DNA from: Tetrastigma voinierianum
Taxonomy: Eukaryota; Streptophyta; Magnoliopsida; Vitales; Vitaceae
Direction of reading: 5' to 3'
Assembly: GCA_016808115.1 (NCBI GenBank)
Contig: JAEQBH010000717.1
Location: 124,001-188,000 of the forward strand
Length of the DNA stretch: 64,000 nt
A program made the translations under genes and the position numbers. Of the stretch, positions 1-10,400 are shown in pieces. The stretch's first letter is position 1, and every line of letters begins with the position of its first letter. The notes under the pieces are model-generated. The model saw only the letters and a program-made list of their open reading frames with translations, was not told where the DNA came from and made no database searches.

Positions 1-742
1 GCAGGGACGAGTTTACCTTAAAGCGGGTTGCCCAGTAGCCCTCCTCTTGAGGAGGAAGAGTTCTGACCATCCTCTGAGTTGTCATCTTAGAAGTGTTTGG
101 CGATCGAGAAAGGGAAAGAAAGAGGAGAGAGAAGAGAAAATGAGGGCGAAAACGAGGGCGAATGCTTCTTCTTCAAAAAACAAAACTTAGGTCAACGATT
201 AATATTCTGGTAGCCTCTGTGTAAATCAAAGTGAACTACCAAACTACCTAACGAAAACCATTACAATGACGAGGTAGAAAGGAGAAAAACCCATGAAGTC
301 GTTTATATAAAAAGCTTGACAAAACGAAAATTTAACTACAAATAAAATTTTCGCTACATAGAAGTATTGTGATATGAAAGTCGCTATATCATGAAATTTC
401 ATTGGCTCATTCTTGCTTTTAGTTCATCAACTGTTCCATTGCTCCTATTTGCTTTACCAATTCCGTTACACTATTCCATTTCTTCTTGCTTTGATATTCT
501 TCATTCTGGCTTCTTTGAGGTGGTAGAAAACCATAGAAATTAGTGGAAATCGGCCCGACTTTGTTATGATTAGTTAACCGGCAGATTTGCTTCCAATTCT
601 ACTTGAAGACTACAAAACAACCCCGAGTCGTCGAGTACAATAGGGACCCGAACATGTCAATTGGGTTAATTACTGTAATTAATTTAAAAAAGCGCTCAAA
701 ACACATAAAAAATAGGGTTCAAAATAACACTTTTTGGGCACT
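1..742 (-). repeat. Athila-type LTR, partial (Athila-3)
   Basis: Read on the minus strand, this begins near 742 with a sequence close to the LTR start at 58078 (GTGCCCAAAAAGTG, then TTATTTTG and a GTGCTTTT-like block). It continues through a C/T-rich tract and a CCAAACAC block with 'GACAACTCA' at about 1-150. The same blocks occur in order in the LTRs at 16978-18241 and 58078-60038. The left edge of the window cuts the LTR. No polypurine tract lies to its right, so this is more likely the outer edge of a 5' LTR, with the element body to the left of the window. It breaks the integrase of Athila-1. Confidence 0.75.
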
Positions 743-814
743 GTGTTGAGTGCCTTGTAAAGTAGCAGGACCATAGAGATTGGTTGGGGAATTCTAAAGG
801 AGAACATCTTCTCT

Positions 815-1560
815 AGGTGCAGGATCTGACCATAGTGTTAGTGATGGGGCTCGCATTTGTAAACAAGCCTTTTGAGAACCTACAACTAGAGTATGGTGTC
901 AGAGTATCAAAGTGGCACCCCATGCCATCCTCGGACCGATTAGTCGAGTTGGAGTTAACCCAGCCCAGAAATCAAGACCATCTTGATGAAGTGAACTCTG
1001 CAGAAAGTTAGTCTCTCGAAGCTACTAGGCTCCTTATGGGCATACAAAGCAGCATACAAAACCATCAGCAGCGCGCCCGCCAGGCATGGTGGGCAATGAA
1101 GAAGCTAAACCTGGATATGGCGGAGGCGCGCAAAGACTCCTTGATATCGATAATTTGGAAGAGCTAAGGAATGATTTTTCATGACTCTGAAGATGCAAAA
1201 TATAAGTTAAAGAAGTGGCATGATCGGTTATTAGCTCGTAAGAATTTTAAACAAGGAGACCAAAATCTTTGCTAGAGCTCAAGGTTCACCTTTTTCCGAG
1301 CAACCCAGTCCAGATGGAATTGCGGCCATTACCATCGGAGGTCTATCGATGGATTAGTAGACTTACTCAGCTCCCGAAGACAATAGGGTGTTGAGGTCGG
1401 TGGAAAGGTTGAAACCTATGCAGCCTATTTCAGTGAGGCAAGGAGATTCCCCTCCTTGACCCCTATGGTCGAAAAGACTGCACAGTGGGAGTGGCTTATG
1501 CGTATCTCGAAGTCAGCTAAAATTTTTATTCCCAAGGAACTTTGTGTGCTTTATTTTAAG
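815..1560 (+). pseudogene. Athila-1 integrase, 3' part (degenerate)
   Basis: This remnant encodes the end of the catalytic core and the C-terminal domain of a Ty3/gypsy integrase, which inserts the cDNA copy into the chromosome. Visible blocks are FVNKPFENL..EYGV at about 850-900 (usually F(V/C)NK.FE.L..KYGV), QAWWAMKKLNLDMAEA at about 1080-1130, a DIDNLEELRND block, and KKWHDRLLARKNFKQGDQ at about 1210-1265. These match the Athila/Tat C-terminal pattern (W.IKKLN, ELEELRND, K.WHD...R..F..GD). At least three frame changes and in-frame stops separate the blocks. The N-terminal zinc finger and first catalytic Asp are absent because the Athila-3 LTR abuts at about 742. It is non-functional. Confidence 0.85.
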
Positions 1561-3968
1561 TTTTAGTTGTGATTTTCTTAATTTCTTTGTTTTTCGTTTG
1601 TTTTCCTTTTCATTTTAACCATTTACAGTTGTGTTTTTCCTCATAATTTTTTGGTTCTCTCTATTTTTGCGAGGTGTGGTGTGGGGAGTTTTGAGACGGT
1701 GTGAAATTTCGGGTTTGTGAATTTCGCGGGTTGCGAAATTCGCATCGTCGCCTTTGATTCATCTTCATTGCCGCACTTTCACTTCCTGTAACCCTTTGAA
1801 CTTTCTTGCGCTCAGTGAATTTTTCAGTTTTACGGGTGCAACCACTAACCACCTATAATTTATGGATATTAATTGGGCAACTCTTGTTGCCCTTAACCGT
1901 CTTAAAGGCTACTTCTCATTTCCATTAAATCACTTAAAAACCTCTCACTCCTCCCTCTCTCACATCTCTTCTCCTTCTCGACTGACCATGGTGAGCCCAG
2001 TGGAACCACGACTTCGGAGCCCGAGTGCGTAATCTTCTCCTCCCCCTGTCGGCGGCTCCAACCTTGGCCTACTCCGTAGTCGCTCTCCTGAAGCCCTTCG
2101 CTGATGCAGCGGGTGCTTGCTTCTACTCCCACAGCCCACACCCGGCTGCATGCCGGCTTCTTCCGCCGCTGGGGCATCATACCATGGGCCACATGCGTAG
2201 TTGCCTTGCCTTGAGGAGGTACCATACCCGGGTTGGCCCCATTCCTCGCTCTCCACCACATCTGAGGCCATCTCGGAGGGCCTGCCAGATCGAGTGCGAG
2301 ACCTCACATGGGAGTCTCAGTTCAGGCCCCCAAAGCTGGGTTAGCCATCTCACTCGGGCCTGCCCGGAAGATGCACTCCCGGATCGTCCTACATCGATCA
2401 TCGGTGACCTACTTCCCTTTGCATTTTTATTCGGGAATCTTGTCGCGGTGAGAGAGATTTGCGGTATTTATTATGATCTCCGGCCTTCACGGAAGATCTA
2501 GAGTTCAAAGGTCGATCGACTAGTGCCGTATTTACTCCTTAAACGATTTATGAAGCCTCGTGGGTTTCTATCGGTGGTCATTGAGTTCACTACATGATGA
2601 CCTCCCCAGCGGGGAAAGACCCAATCCAGTTAGCCATTCATTTCACTATCGATGGCCGGCGGGGATGCTTCGGGCCATGATATAGCAGTGCGTTCAATGC
2701 GGTGGTTCTGCTTCTTACTCGGCGGAGTTATGAGCTGATGGCCCATCCTCGACCCGAGGATATGGTTCGTTTTCTATACGGAATACTTGGTAGACACTAT
2801 TTCCCTGTTCGAGGCGACTTCACTCTTGGCATGCTCCTCATAAGACCATATCACAGTCCTAATCTTTTCCCGCTCTAGCACATAGTATAGAGGAGAGGAA
2901 CCATTCTCGAGGCTCTTTCTTAGTGTTCGGAGGTTGGATTCCCGACCGGTTGAGCTTATCATGACATCAGTTCGACTTTGAGGATAATGTCCGCCAGCGA
3001 AGTCGAGCCGGTGAGTCACTCCCCCTCACGTTCGAGACATGTGCCAAGTATTAGGCATTAAGGATTCCCCTCACGAGCCTAGGTTAGACGCCCGTCATGA
3101 TCGAGAGCTATCCTTATAGTTGGCCGATTGGCGAACTAGGCCCGTACTTTCACCTCCCACGCCCCGGAGCCGATGAGGACCCGATGACGGTGACCATCCT
3201 GCGGAAGGGACGGCTACCTCTCAATGAGCATCTTAGGAGCATCGGGTTCCGAGCATCTCAGTTCAGCTCAGGCTACCACTGCTCCATTGCCCACGGCTGC
3301 GCTCCTCTGCCTCCGGAGCCCTCAACCCCAAGTGACCATAGCTCCTGCGCGGATGTTGTAGGGGCCCAGGCACTTGTCACCTCCGCGGCATATCTGTTTC
3401 TACTGGGACTTCTGGCCATCATGGATGCAGTCGCGCCTTCTCTGTCATGACATCGCTGCGGCTGCCAATACGATACAGGTGAGATGATGTAGCGCCGCGG
3501 GGCCCGCTCGCTTGCAATTAGGCTGCCGTGCGCGGATCAGTCACTGGGCCTACCCCAGGTTTCTGCATCGGTGCTTGCCCAGCCTCTTGGTTCATCCTCC
3601 TACGAGTTCAGGCGCCTTTTGCGGCCATTTGTAAATTTATGCCGGACGTCTTTAGCGGCAGTCTGTGACCACTCCACGGCCAACACCTCGGCACACCAGG
3701 ATGGGGATGACCATCCACCACATTGAGAGGTAGCACTTTCTTCTCTAACTTGTCAAGTCCCCATTGTGGAAAATGTGATATTTGGTTGAAGGGGTGTAAG
3801 GGAAGAGTGTGAAGTGACATTTATACTTTTATTTATTTCTTTTTAAGCGAGCATATTTTGGCGTTTAGTGGCTTAACATTTGTTTCGTTTAAGAGTTTAT
3901 TTGTTTGTTTTTGTAAAAGGCGAAAACATAGTGATACATATTCTTATACATACCATACGACTTATTTA
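1561..3968 (+). pseudogene. Athila-1 post-pol region, env-like ORF remnant
   Basis: The region downstream of pol where Athila elements carry an extra, often env-like, ORF. 1561-1860 is T-rich non-coding DNA containing GCGAAATTCGC-like words. From about 2400 to 3100 fragments in shifting plus frames (MKPRGFLSVVIEFT, RPEDMVRFLYG, RRGTILEAL, FGGWIPDRLSLS) have the look of the plant-transposon-protein domain seen better in Athila-2. 3097-3450 is open for 117 codons and contains PRPGADEDP followed by a Pro-rich stretch, resembling the acidic/Pro-rich tail of such ORFs. From about 3795 to 3968 lies the left half of a repeat unit that resumes at 15422. I cannot assign an exact domain; the placement rests mostly on context. 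Confidence 0.45.
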
Positions 3969-3973
3969 CTGGG

Positions 3974-5160
3974 TGACGGACCGGCAGCGGTGTATAAAAT
4001 AGATACTGAAGTGCCTTGGTGCACCGTAGTGAGTAATATAATTGTACTTAAAGTACGGTCTTCGATCCACGGGGAAGGTAAATTGACTACGGGGTTACGC
4101 TTTTTTCGAATGATATGCGAATAAAGATTCTAGGGTAAAAAATTAAGTAAGAAGCGCAACTAAGCTATTGATTCTAGTGAATTAATGGTGTTGGCGCCTA
4201 GGGTTAAATCGCCCCCTATCACGTTCAATGGATTACTTTTCTAAAGATAGTGTTATTCAATATATTTGTAATATGTCAATTGGCGAGGTGATCTTGCCTA
4301 CGAGATATCCTCTCTCGAGGTATATCGCCTATCTCGTGAATAGAATCGGGTATATCTCAATACCGACTGGTGTTAGAGATGGCAAATGTTCTAACCCCGA
4401 ATACCACCTTCGGGTTCGAGATATCTCTATTAACCGAATGGGCCAAGGCTTCTCTGCCCGGATCACACGAGATACCCTCATCTCTCGAATCCTGGATCGG
4501 TGAATTATGCTAACATTGGCCCAGGGCGTTGTCATATAATTGAAATACGGGTATAGATTAGATATGACAAATTAATAACAACTGAATAACATGAAAGATC
4601 AAACTTTAATCCATTGTATGTGACAGGGTTTGATGTAACCCTAGAAAGAGATCTAGAACATAATGAAAGAAAAGATGACAAGGTTTAATAAAGAAAACAT
4701 CGTTCTAATATCCGAAAATATCCAAAACAATGAAAAGCGGTACAATTCCTGGGCACTTCCTCGAAGCTAGTGTCACTCTGCTCTGGAAACCCAGGTGCCT
4801 CAGTTAAATGCAGCCTCAGTGCTAATTTACTGAGCCATTCGTACTTTAAATGATGAGGTGCGGATTTTCGGGGCGCGTCGCGGCGTGTTGAAGCGTCGCG
4901 GCGTGTGTCGCGCGTGGTGACGTCGTGAAATTGTGTCAGCGACATGGTGGCGTGGCGGCGTGGTGGCGGTGCAGCGTGGCGATCACTTCCTTACTGCTCC
5001 TCATTGTTCCATTTGCTTCCAAAACGTTCTTTACGTTCAATGAACACGTAACCACCAAACACAAAATCAACGATCTAGCCACAAAAACTATAAATTATTA
5101 TAAAATAAATGTGAAAATAATGACGAAGCGATGCAAGATGAGTGTTTTAGGCACTCATCA
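3974..5160 (-). repeat. Athila-2 3' LTR
   Basis: On the minus strand it starts TGATGAGTGCCTAAAACAC (ending at 5160), a start typical of Athila LTRs. It aligns over its whole length with 14234-15416, sharing for example the 'CTAAGCTATTGATTCTAGTG' block and the 'GATGACAAGGTTTAATAAAG' block. Many single-base indels separate the copies. The part at 4870-4985 contains GCGTCGCGGCGTG words related to the palindrome array at 8131-8510. The left boundary could instead be the TG at 3991; 3974 is preferred because it gives the better target duplication. Confidence 0.9.
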
Positions 5161-5190
5161 CGCCCCGAAACTTAGTTTCTTGCTTGTCTC
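5161..5190 (-). other. Athila-2 polypurine tract region
   Basis: On the minus strand the sequence just before the LTR reads GACAAGCAAGAAACTAAG followed by TTTCGGGGCG and then the LTR start TGATGAG. A 'gacaagca...ctaagtttggggg' block immediately before TGATGAG is the usual plus-strand primer site layout in Athila elements. It fixes both the orientation and the LTR boundary. Confidence 0.8.
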
Positions 5191-6333
5191 AAGCAGAAAC
5201 TGGAGTCTGGAAACGAGGGACACACACACACCCGACATAATGTGACTAACGCTAAGACAGTGATGCACATGCTGAAAAATATGGGATCAAATTGGACTGA
5301 CTCACATACACCTTTGTTTCTTTCGATCATTCGGTGAGGCATCTGAGGATGTTTGACTTCCGGTAAATTCGATTGAGATAGGTGAGGCGACTAGTGCCTC
5401 AAATCCCATGGTGTTAAATGGCCTTTCCCAAAACCCCTATGTGCTTATAATTGAGTGACCTCCCGAGAATATGCTTAGGTTCAGATACCCCGAACTTAAG
5501 CTCGGCTTCGCCTATTAGGAAGAAGGTAACTAGAAAGGATAAGACACTGCCCATTTATTCATGTTCTCATACTTAGAAATTTCCCTCACGTACACAAAAC
5601 AAAATGGAAGAAGACCTAGTGCGAAGTTTTAAGTAGAGTGTTCTGTGTGAGGGATCCATTGGTGACTCCACCGGTTAGTTAAAGGGCACCATGCATTCAA
5701 TTCCTTCAAACTTCACCCCCAGAACACTCCAACCAAACTCAAAGGCCCTAGGGTGTGTGAATGATCCATCTTAAATCCCGTATAGCAGGCCGTGAAGTCA
5801 ATGACTCCGACCGGAGTTGGCTTTCGGGACAGGCACTGACTGATAGGCCTCGGTGTGCGGGATTGGGTTGGATGATCCAGCTTATTCTTATTCATATACC
5901 TATTTTGTCATATTTCTTTTCTTTTCTCTTTTTCTATTGTTTTGTATTTTCTCTTTTGGTTGGGGCTCGATGGCAATCCTCTTTTGATTAGGTGTCCCTC
6001 GCTCAAATGGATTAGAATCTCACTAGGTTGATCGAGACTTTAGTAGTTAGTTCGGCACCTATACGCCTCTGAAAGTCAGCAGTGTGTGAGTGTGATAGGG
6101 TTTGGCTTGGTTTCTTGACTACGGGGATGAAGTTCTCACTGGCCTTTCACCTATTCAACCTCATTCTACCAGGGCATCAAGCAAATGTATGCAATTGAAC
6201 ACGTCTATAGTGAACTCAATCCAAAAAAATGATCCTCAATTTTCAACATGGCACACATGTATGCAAGTACTACATGCAAGAATGTCCTAAAATATAATCA
6301 AACAACTAACACATGACTCATGAACATGAAAGT
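5191..6333. other. Athila-2 3' untranslated region, no gene seen
   Basis: Non-coding stretch between the post-pol ORF and the 3' LTR. It contains short blocks such as GGTGAGGC and CCTCCCGAGAATATGCTT that resemble, in opposite orientation, the material upstream of the Athila-1 LTR (16350-16600). The short open frames here have no recognisable domain. Confidence 0.5.
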
Positions 6334-7720
6334 CTACGTGTAAAATAAAGCGAAAACAAAACACACACTAATATGCGAGAACCACACGAAAAATACTACC
6401 TTTGCTAAAACCAAAACGATAAACAAAACCTGAAACAGTACTAGATCACGAATCCCTCCCCCCAGACAAAATATCCGGTGTCCCACATGTGAAGGAAAAA
6501 CATAGGGAATTAAGGGAACTCCACTGAATATCATGCGGTGGGGTGGTGGTGGGCGGTGCAAAACGATGGGCGAGCGAGATGGGCTGCATAGGCTGCTGTT
6601 CTTTGTAGAATGATGCTTTGATTGGCTGGGAAGCTGTCGCATGTCGGCCTGTGGCCGCCTCCATATCCTGGTGAGGACTCGGTGCTCCTGGGTCTCATTC
6701 GAATGTCCCAGCATTTCCGGTGAGGAGAAGAGGCAGGTCCTCTGTGAATCTGGTGAAGGAGGAGGAGCTTGTTGTCCCGAGAATTTCTTTGGGAGTGGTG
6801 GTGGAGGTGGGTGGGGCGGGGATGGTGGAGGTGGGTGGGGCGGGGCCCAGCCTAGCCGTCTGGGTGTCGCTAGGAATCCTAGCGAGCACGATGTCCAGAG
6901 CTTTCGTCCTCGTCTGGGCTCGTGGCGAGTCATGGAACTCCCTCGGGTTGCGGGACACCGGAGTGTGTCGAGCAGCCCGATATGGACTTTGTCGGATGAA
7001 GCCGAGGCCTCATTGTCGTCAAGAAGGCACCCGACTGTTTGCCTGAAGCAAAGGTGAAAGGGGTGCCCACAGGGTTCATTTCGTCCGGTTATGGGGATGG
7101 CATCCCTCGATAGCACGCGGCGCGACATCGAATGGGATATCTGGATGATGACAAAGTTGGCGAGGGATGTTTGAACGTCACCTCACACACGTGCATTCGT
7201 CGGGATAAGGCGAGAAGTGATGAAGTGATGCCGTGCCAGAATGTAGGCGAATGTTGCCTTGAAATTGACCGCATGGCCCGCCTTCATTGATCCTCCGGCT
7301 CCACCCCGATAGCTGGTCAATACTCGAATGACTTCAGGGTAGTCGGGGTGCTCGCGGAGCTGATCAAAGGGTCCCGGTGGGACATGCTCTAGGCCATAGA
7401 AACTATTGATCGACTCCGCACTGAAGTCGACCAATACACCTCGCACCCTGACCCTTTTGAGGACATGGGAAGCGAGGTTGGCGTAAAATTCTCGAACTAC
7501 GCTCATTTTCGCCTCTGGACGAGGGGGTTGGCATAAAGCACGCCACCCACTAGTCGGTGTCTTTCTAAAGAAATCATCGGGGTGATAAAACCCCTTCTCC
7601 TTAATGAAGGATCGGTTTTTTGCAAATTGTGCTAAGCCGATCCGCGACCTCAGCGTTTATAAAGCGTGAGGCGCTCGGAACGTGGGGTCGGGTCTCGTAG
7701 GCCGACTCAGCAGCGAGCAA
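6334..7720 (-). pseudogene. Athila-2 plant-transposon-protein (env-like) ORF
   Basis: The extra ORF of Athila elements between integrase and the 3' LTR. At about 7610-7480 (minus) comes FIKEKGFYHPDDF followed by GWRALCQPPRPEA. At 7506-7183 comes VVREFYANL, then VRGVLVDFSAESIN and FKATFAYI. Further blocks WHHFITSRLIPT and EVTF..PSPTLS follow in shifted frames. This order (W..f...P......VREFYAN.....VRG..V.F....IN.........F...RLIPT) is that of the 'putative plant transposon protein' domain (PF20167-like). From about 6950 the chain becomes Pro-rich (PPHPPPPSPPHPPPPP) and then Ser/Pro-rich, a usual low-complexity tail. Frameshifts occur near 7180 and 7000. Its biochemical role is unknown in the family. 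Confidence 0.75.
6791..6846 (+). repeat. G-rich direct repeat, quadruplex-capable
   Basis: Two back-to-back copies of a 22-base G-rich word (6800-6821 and 6824-6845), each with GGTGGAGGTGGGTGGGG followed by CGGGG. On the minus strand this encodes the poly-Pro segment of the env-like ORF. Multiple GGG/GGGG runs with short loops fit a G-quadruplex pattern on the plus strand. Confidence 0.75.
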
Positions 7721-8130
7721 CACGCCTCTTGCCGAACATACTAACCTAGACAAAACTCAGACACACAATGTGCACCCGCAAAAAATTCAACTAAATAACC
7801 TAATGCCTCAAACAAAACCTAAATGGGACTCAAAGACCTAAGGAACCTAGCTAACCCGAAATGAATTCCTAAAGACCTCACAGACTACAAGCACAAATGA
7901 ACCTAGACTATTGTACCCAAGCTAGACTCGGGCACACGGTGATTGGAAATGCCACTTATGACTAAAAAGCGGCCGCGAGGGTGACTTACGAGTGGTCGGC
8001 GGCGGGTGGTCTCGGAGCCGGGGCCGAAGCCAGACTCAGGCAGGTTGAGCCGCGGACGGTGCGTGAGGAAGCGAGGTTTGGAGGAAGGGTGTACGGTGAA
8101 GGTGTAAAATGAACCATTCTTGGGCTAAAA
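7721..8130. other. Athila-2 spacer, no gene seen
   Basis: Between the env-like ORF and the palindrome array. It is rich in AAACCTAA/ACCTAG-like words (7740-7930) and has no coherent frame. I see no promoter or RNA gene. Confidence 0.5.
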
Positions 8131-8510
8131 ACAGGGTCACGTCGCGATGTGCGGGATGACGTCGCGACGTGACAGAGAGCTTCACTAGGCAACGTCGCGA
8201 CGTGGAGGATGACGTCGCGACGTGACAGAGGCTTGTGCAAATCCACGAGGTGTACAAATTGACGTCGCGACGTGAAAACACACGTCGCGACGTGACAGAG
8301 GAATATTAAATTGACGTCGCGACGTGGAAACTCCGCATTCGCGGCGTGGCGGAAAGTATTAATTTGGCGTCGCGGCGTCGAAAGCTGCGTCATGACGTAA
8401 TGAACTTCAAAAATGGCGTCGCGGCGTGAGAAATCCGCGTCAGCGGCGTAGAGCGGATGTGAAATTTTGGCGTGGCGGTAGGATCTCCATGTCGCGGCGT
8501 GGCGAAGTGT
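8131..8510. repeat. Interspersed 12-bp palindrome array ACGTCGCGACGT
   Basis: Six perfect copies of the self-complementary 12-mer ACGTCGCGACGT start at 8159, 8192, 8212, 8262, 8282 and 8314. A one-base variant starts at about 8139, and several GCGTCGCGGCGT-type variants follow to 8510. Spacing is 20-50 bp and irregular. Each perfect copy holds four CpGs and two ACGT cores. Read on the minus strand the array gives a repetitive S-R-R-D-V / C-H-V-A-T open frame (8513-7986), which is probably a by-product of the DNA repeat. Related words occur in both Athila-2 LTRs. Confidence 0.9.
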
Positions 8511-8779
8511 CACCGCGAAATTTTGAACACACTACTCAGCCCACTTTTTAGAGCTTTCCACGTGTAAACTTCGGGCATTGAACATTGTAAGACACGCACC
8601 TATGCTTGGGTCCTGCACAACTTAAGGGTCCTCGATTAAACCCAGAAAACACTGATCTTGAACCCCTGGCCCCAGAAACCAAAAATTCTTTGAAAATAAC
8701 CAATAGAACTTGAAACTACAAAATTTAGGAACACTTGGGTTACCTCCCAAGAAGCGCTATGTTTAATGTCGATTAGCTC
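8511..8779. other. Athila-2 pol/env spacer
   Basis: Short non-coding spacer between the array and the 3' end of pol on the minus strand; 'GGTTACCTCCCAAGAAGCGC' at 8738-8757 is a frequent Athila pol-end sequence in my recollection. No gene seen. Confidence 0.4.
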
Positions 8780-9930
8780 GGCGATACGAAGCATAATGTG
8801 ATCGGGCTCAAACTCCTGTGTTCGTTATTCTTCTTACGTAGGTACATCGAAGGAATGACTTGCTTGTCTGCGAAACTCGCCTCCATAAATGCGGCTTCAA
8901 GCGTTGGGTGCGTATGAATGTGCCTTTCTCAGATGTAAAACTACGCCCCACCACATGTAGAAAAGACTTTTATTCTTGTGGGGGCGGGACCATCGAGACT
9001 TGATTTCCGGAAAAAGCTGTCGGGAATTGAATGAAGGACTTGTTGTCCGTAGTGAACTCTTTTCTAGTGATATGTTTATCGATACTTAAACTGATCTTTC
9101 CTTATAGATCTCAAGGCGTTTTCACTATGCTACATTTGAACTCATCTAGTCCCTTTGAGTTGGAGTAGTCGTTTCACCAGTGATATCCCCATCCCGTGTT
9201 TAGTTCAGTGGTCCAATCGGCTCGATACTCAATTCAACTGGGAAGATGACAAGCACACCATGCAGTACGAGCGAGGAGACATGCCCAAAGGAGTTTGCAT
9301 CTTGGTCGCGGTATGCCGGCGCATCGTCTATCTTTTAGACCAGGCCCCTTCACAGGTTGTGGCCCTCTTCTAGAGATATTGTTCGGTTGGATACCTCTGC
9401 TTGCCCGTTTGATTGTGGGTGGTATGCAAGAGATGTACGATAACGTACCCCATACTTTTGCAAAACCTTGTCTATTACCTTATTGCAGAAATGCGTACCA
9501 TTATCTGTGATTAAAGCTCGAGGAGTTCCAAGCGTGAGAATATTCTTTGCGAGGGTGAGCTACAATCTTGGCATTATTGGTTCGTGTTAGGTCCGCTTCT
9601 ACCCACTTTGAGACATAGTCTACAGCCAACAAGATGTATAAATTGTTGTATGATGCAGGAAATGGTCCCATGAAATCGATCCTATAAGTCGAACAATTCT
9701 ACCTCGAGATAGGATGCATGGGTGAGCTCGTCCTTTCTAGAGATGTTTCCCGTTCGTTGACATTTTATCCGCAGTGGAAATGAATTGATGAGCATCTTTA
9801 AATAGGAAGAGCCAATAAAAACCCGATTATGTAACTCTACCATATTACCACCAAATGCCTCCTGCTGCAAAGGTATGCATAAGATCTCTATTTCCATCAC
9901 CCAGTCACTGCTCATATCACTGATCTGACA
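8780..9930 (-). pseudogene. Athila-2 integrase
   Basis: Ty3/gypsy integrase on the minus strand. The zinc-finger end and the start of the core are seen at 9915-9640 (CQRTGNISRKDELTHAS, then the ELFDL segment that precedes the first catalytic Asp). The middle of the core gives ALITDNGTHFCNKVIDK at about 9525-9480, holding the second catalytic Asp. YGVRYRTSLAYHPQSNGQAE follows at about 9450-9395, with the Q-S-N-G-Q-A-E block before the catalytic Glu. A HLPVEL-like block appears near 9200. The frame changes several times. The motifs put it in the Athila group. Inactive. Confidence 0.88.
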
Positions 9931-10400
9931 CGATTAATACGTAAAGGGTGGCTCTCCCAATAGTAGTGTTTAAGGTGTCGAAAAACCTCTTCCTCTTCTG
10001 ATAGTTAAACTCCGGGGGGATCACTTTGGCCACCAAATAGTTCACATAATCTGTGAGCCAGAGCTTGCCTTCTTGTCCTCGATAGCAAAAGTTTCTCGAT
10101 GCGGAAATTCGTCATTCAGGACATCATCTGGCCTGCTCGGTCCTTGCGAAAGATGGTCGACTACTAGATTTTCAGTGCCCTTCTTGTCCTTGATTTCTAT
10201 GTCGAATTCTTGCAACAGCAGGACCCACCGAATCAATCGGGGTTTGCATCTTTCTTGGTCATCAAATTATGTGGATGTCGGTATACCCTGAAACTTTATT
10301 TACTTGATCAAATATGGCCTAAATTTGTCGAAACTAAAACATGTAATAGTTCTTTCTGTGTGGCATAGTGAGATTTGAGCATCATTCGGGGTTCTCTGCC
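9931..10400 (-). pseudogene. Athila-2 RNase H domain
   Basis: The ribonuclease H part of pol, which removes RNA from the RNA:DNA hybrid. The best segment is RLIRWVLLLQEFDIEIKDKK followed by GTENLVVDHLS at about 10250-10130. This is the standard RWxLLLQEFDIEIxDKKGxEN.VADHLSR end of RNase H in Athila/Tat elements. An FDKFRPYLI block near 10330 precedes it. The Ala of VADHLSR is Val here. DEFPHRETFAI follows as the connection to integrase. Broken by frameshifts. Confidence 0.88.

Noticed and set aside
2025..2501. 158-codon plus-strand frame as a host gene
   Set aside because: Competing frames are open on the minus strand across the same GC-rich stretch, and it lies in the decayed post-pol region of Athila-1 without a recognisable domain.
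4685..4945. Minus-strand ORF repeated at 14933-15175
   Set aside because: Both copies are within the Athila-2 LTRs and share only the DNA repeat; the reading frames diverge after a few indels.
6641..7057. Gly-rich plus-strand protein
   Set aside because: Shadow of the Pro-rich minus-strand env-like ORF across the G-rich repeat.
8131..8510. CRISPR-like repeat/spacer appearance
   Set aside because: Repeats are 12-bp palindromes at irregular 20-50-bp spacing inside a plant Athila element; no cas genes and no uniform spacer length.
7986..8513. 175-codon minus-strand Arg/Asp/Val-rich frame as a gene
   Set aside because: The residue pattern is dictated by the palindrome DNA repeat and has no domain; it lies in the non-coding spacer between integrase and the env-like ORF.
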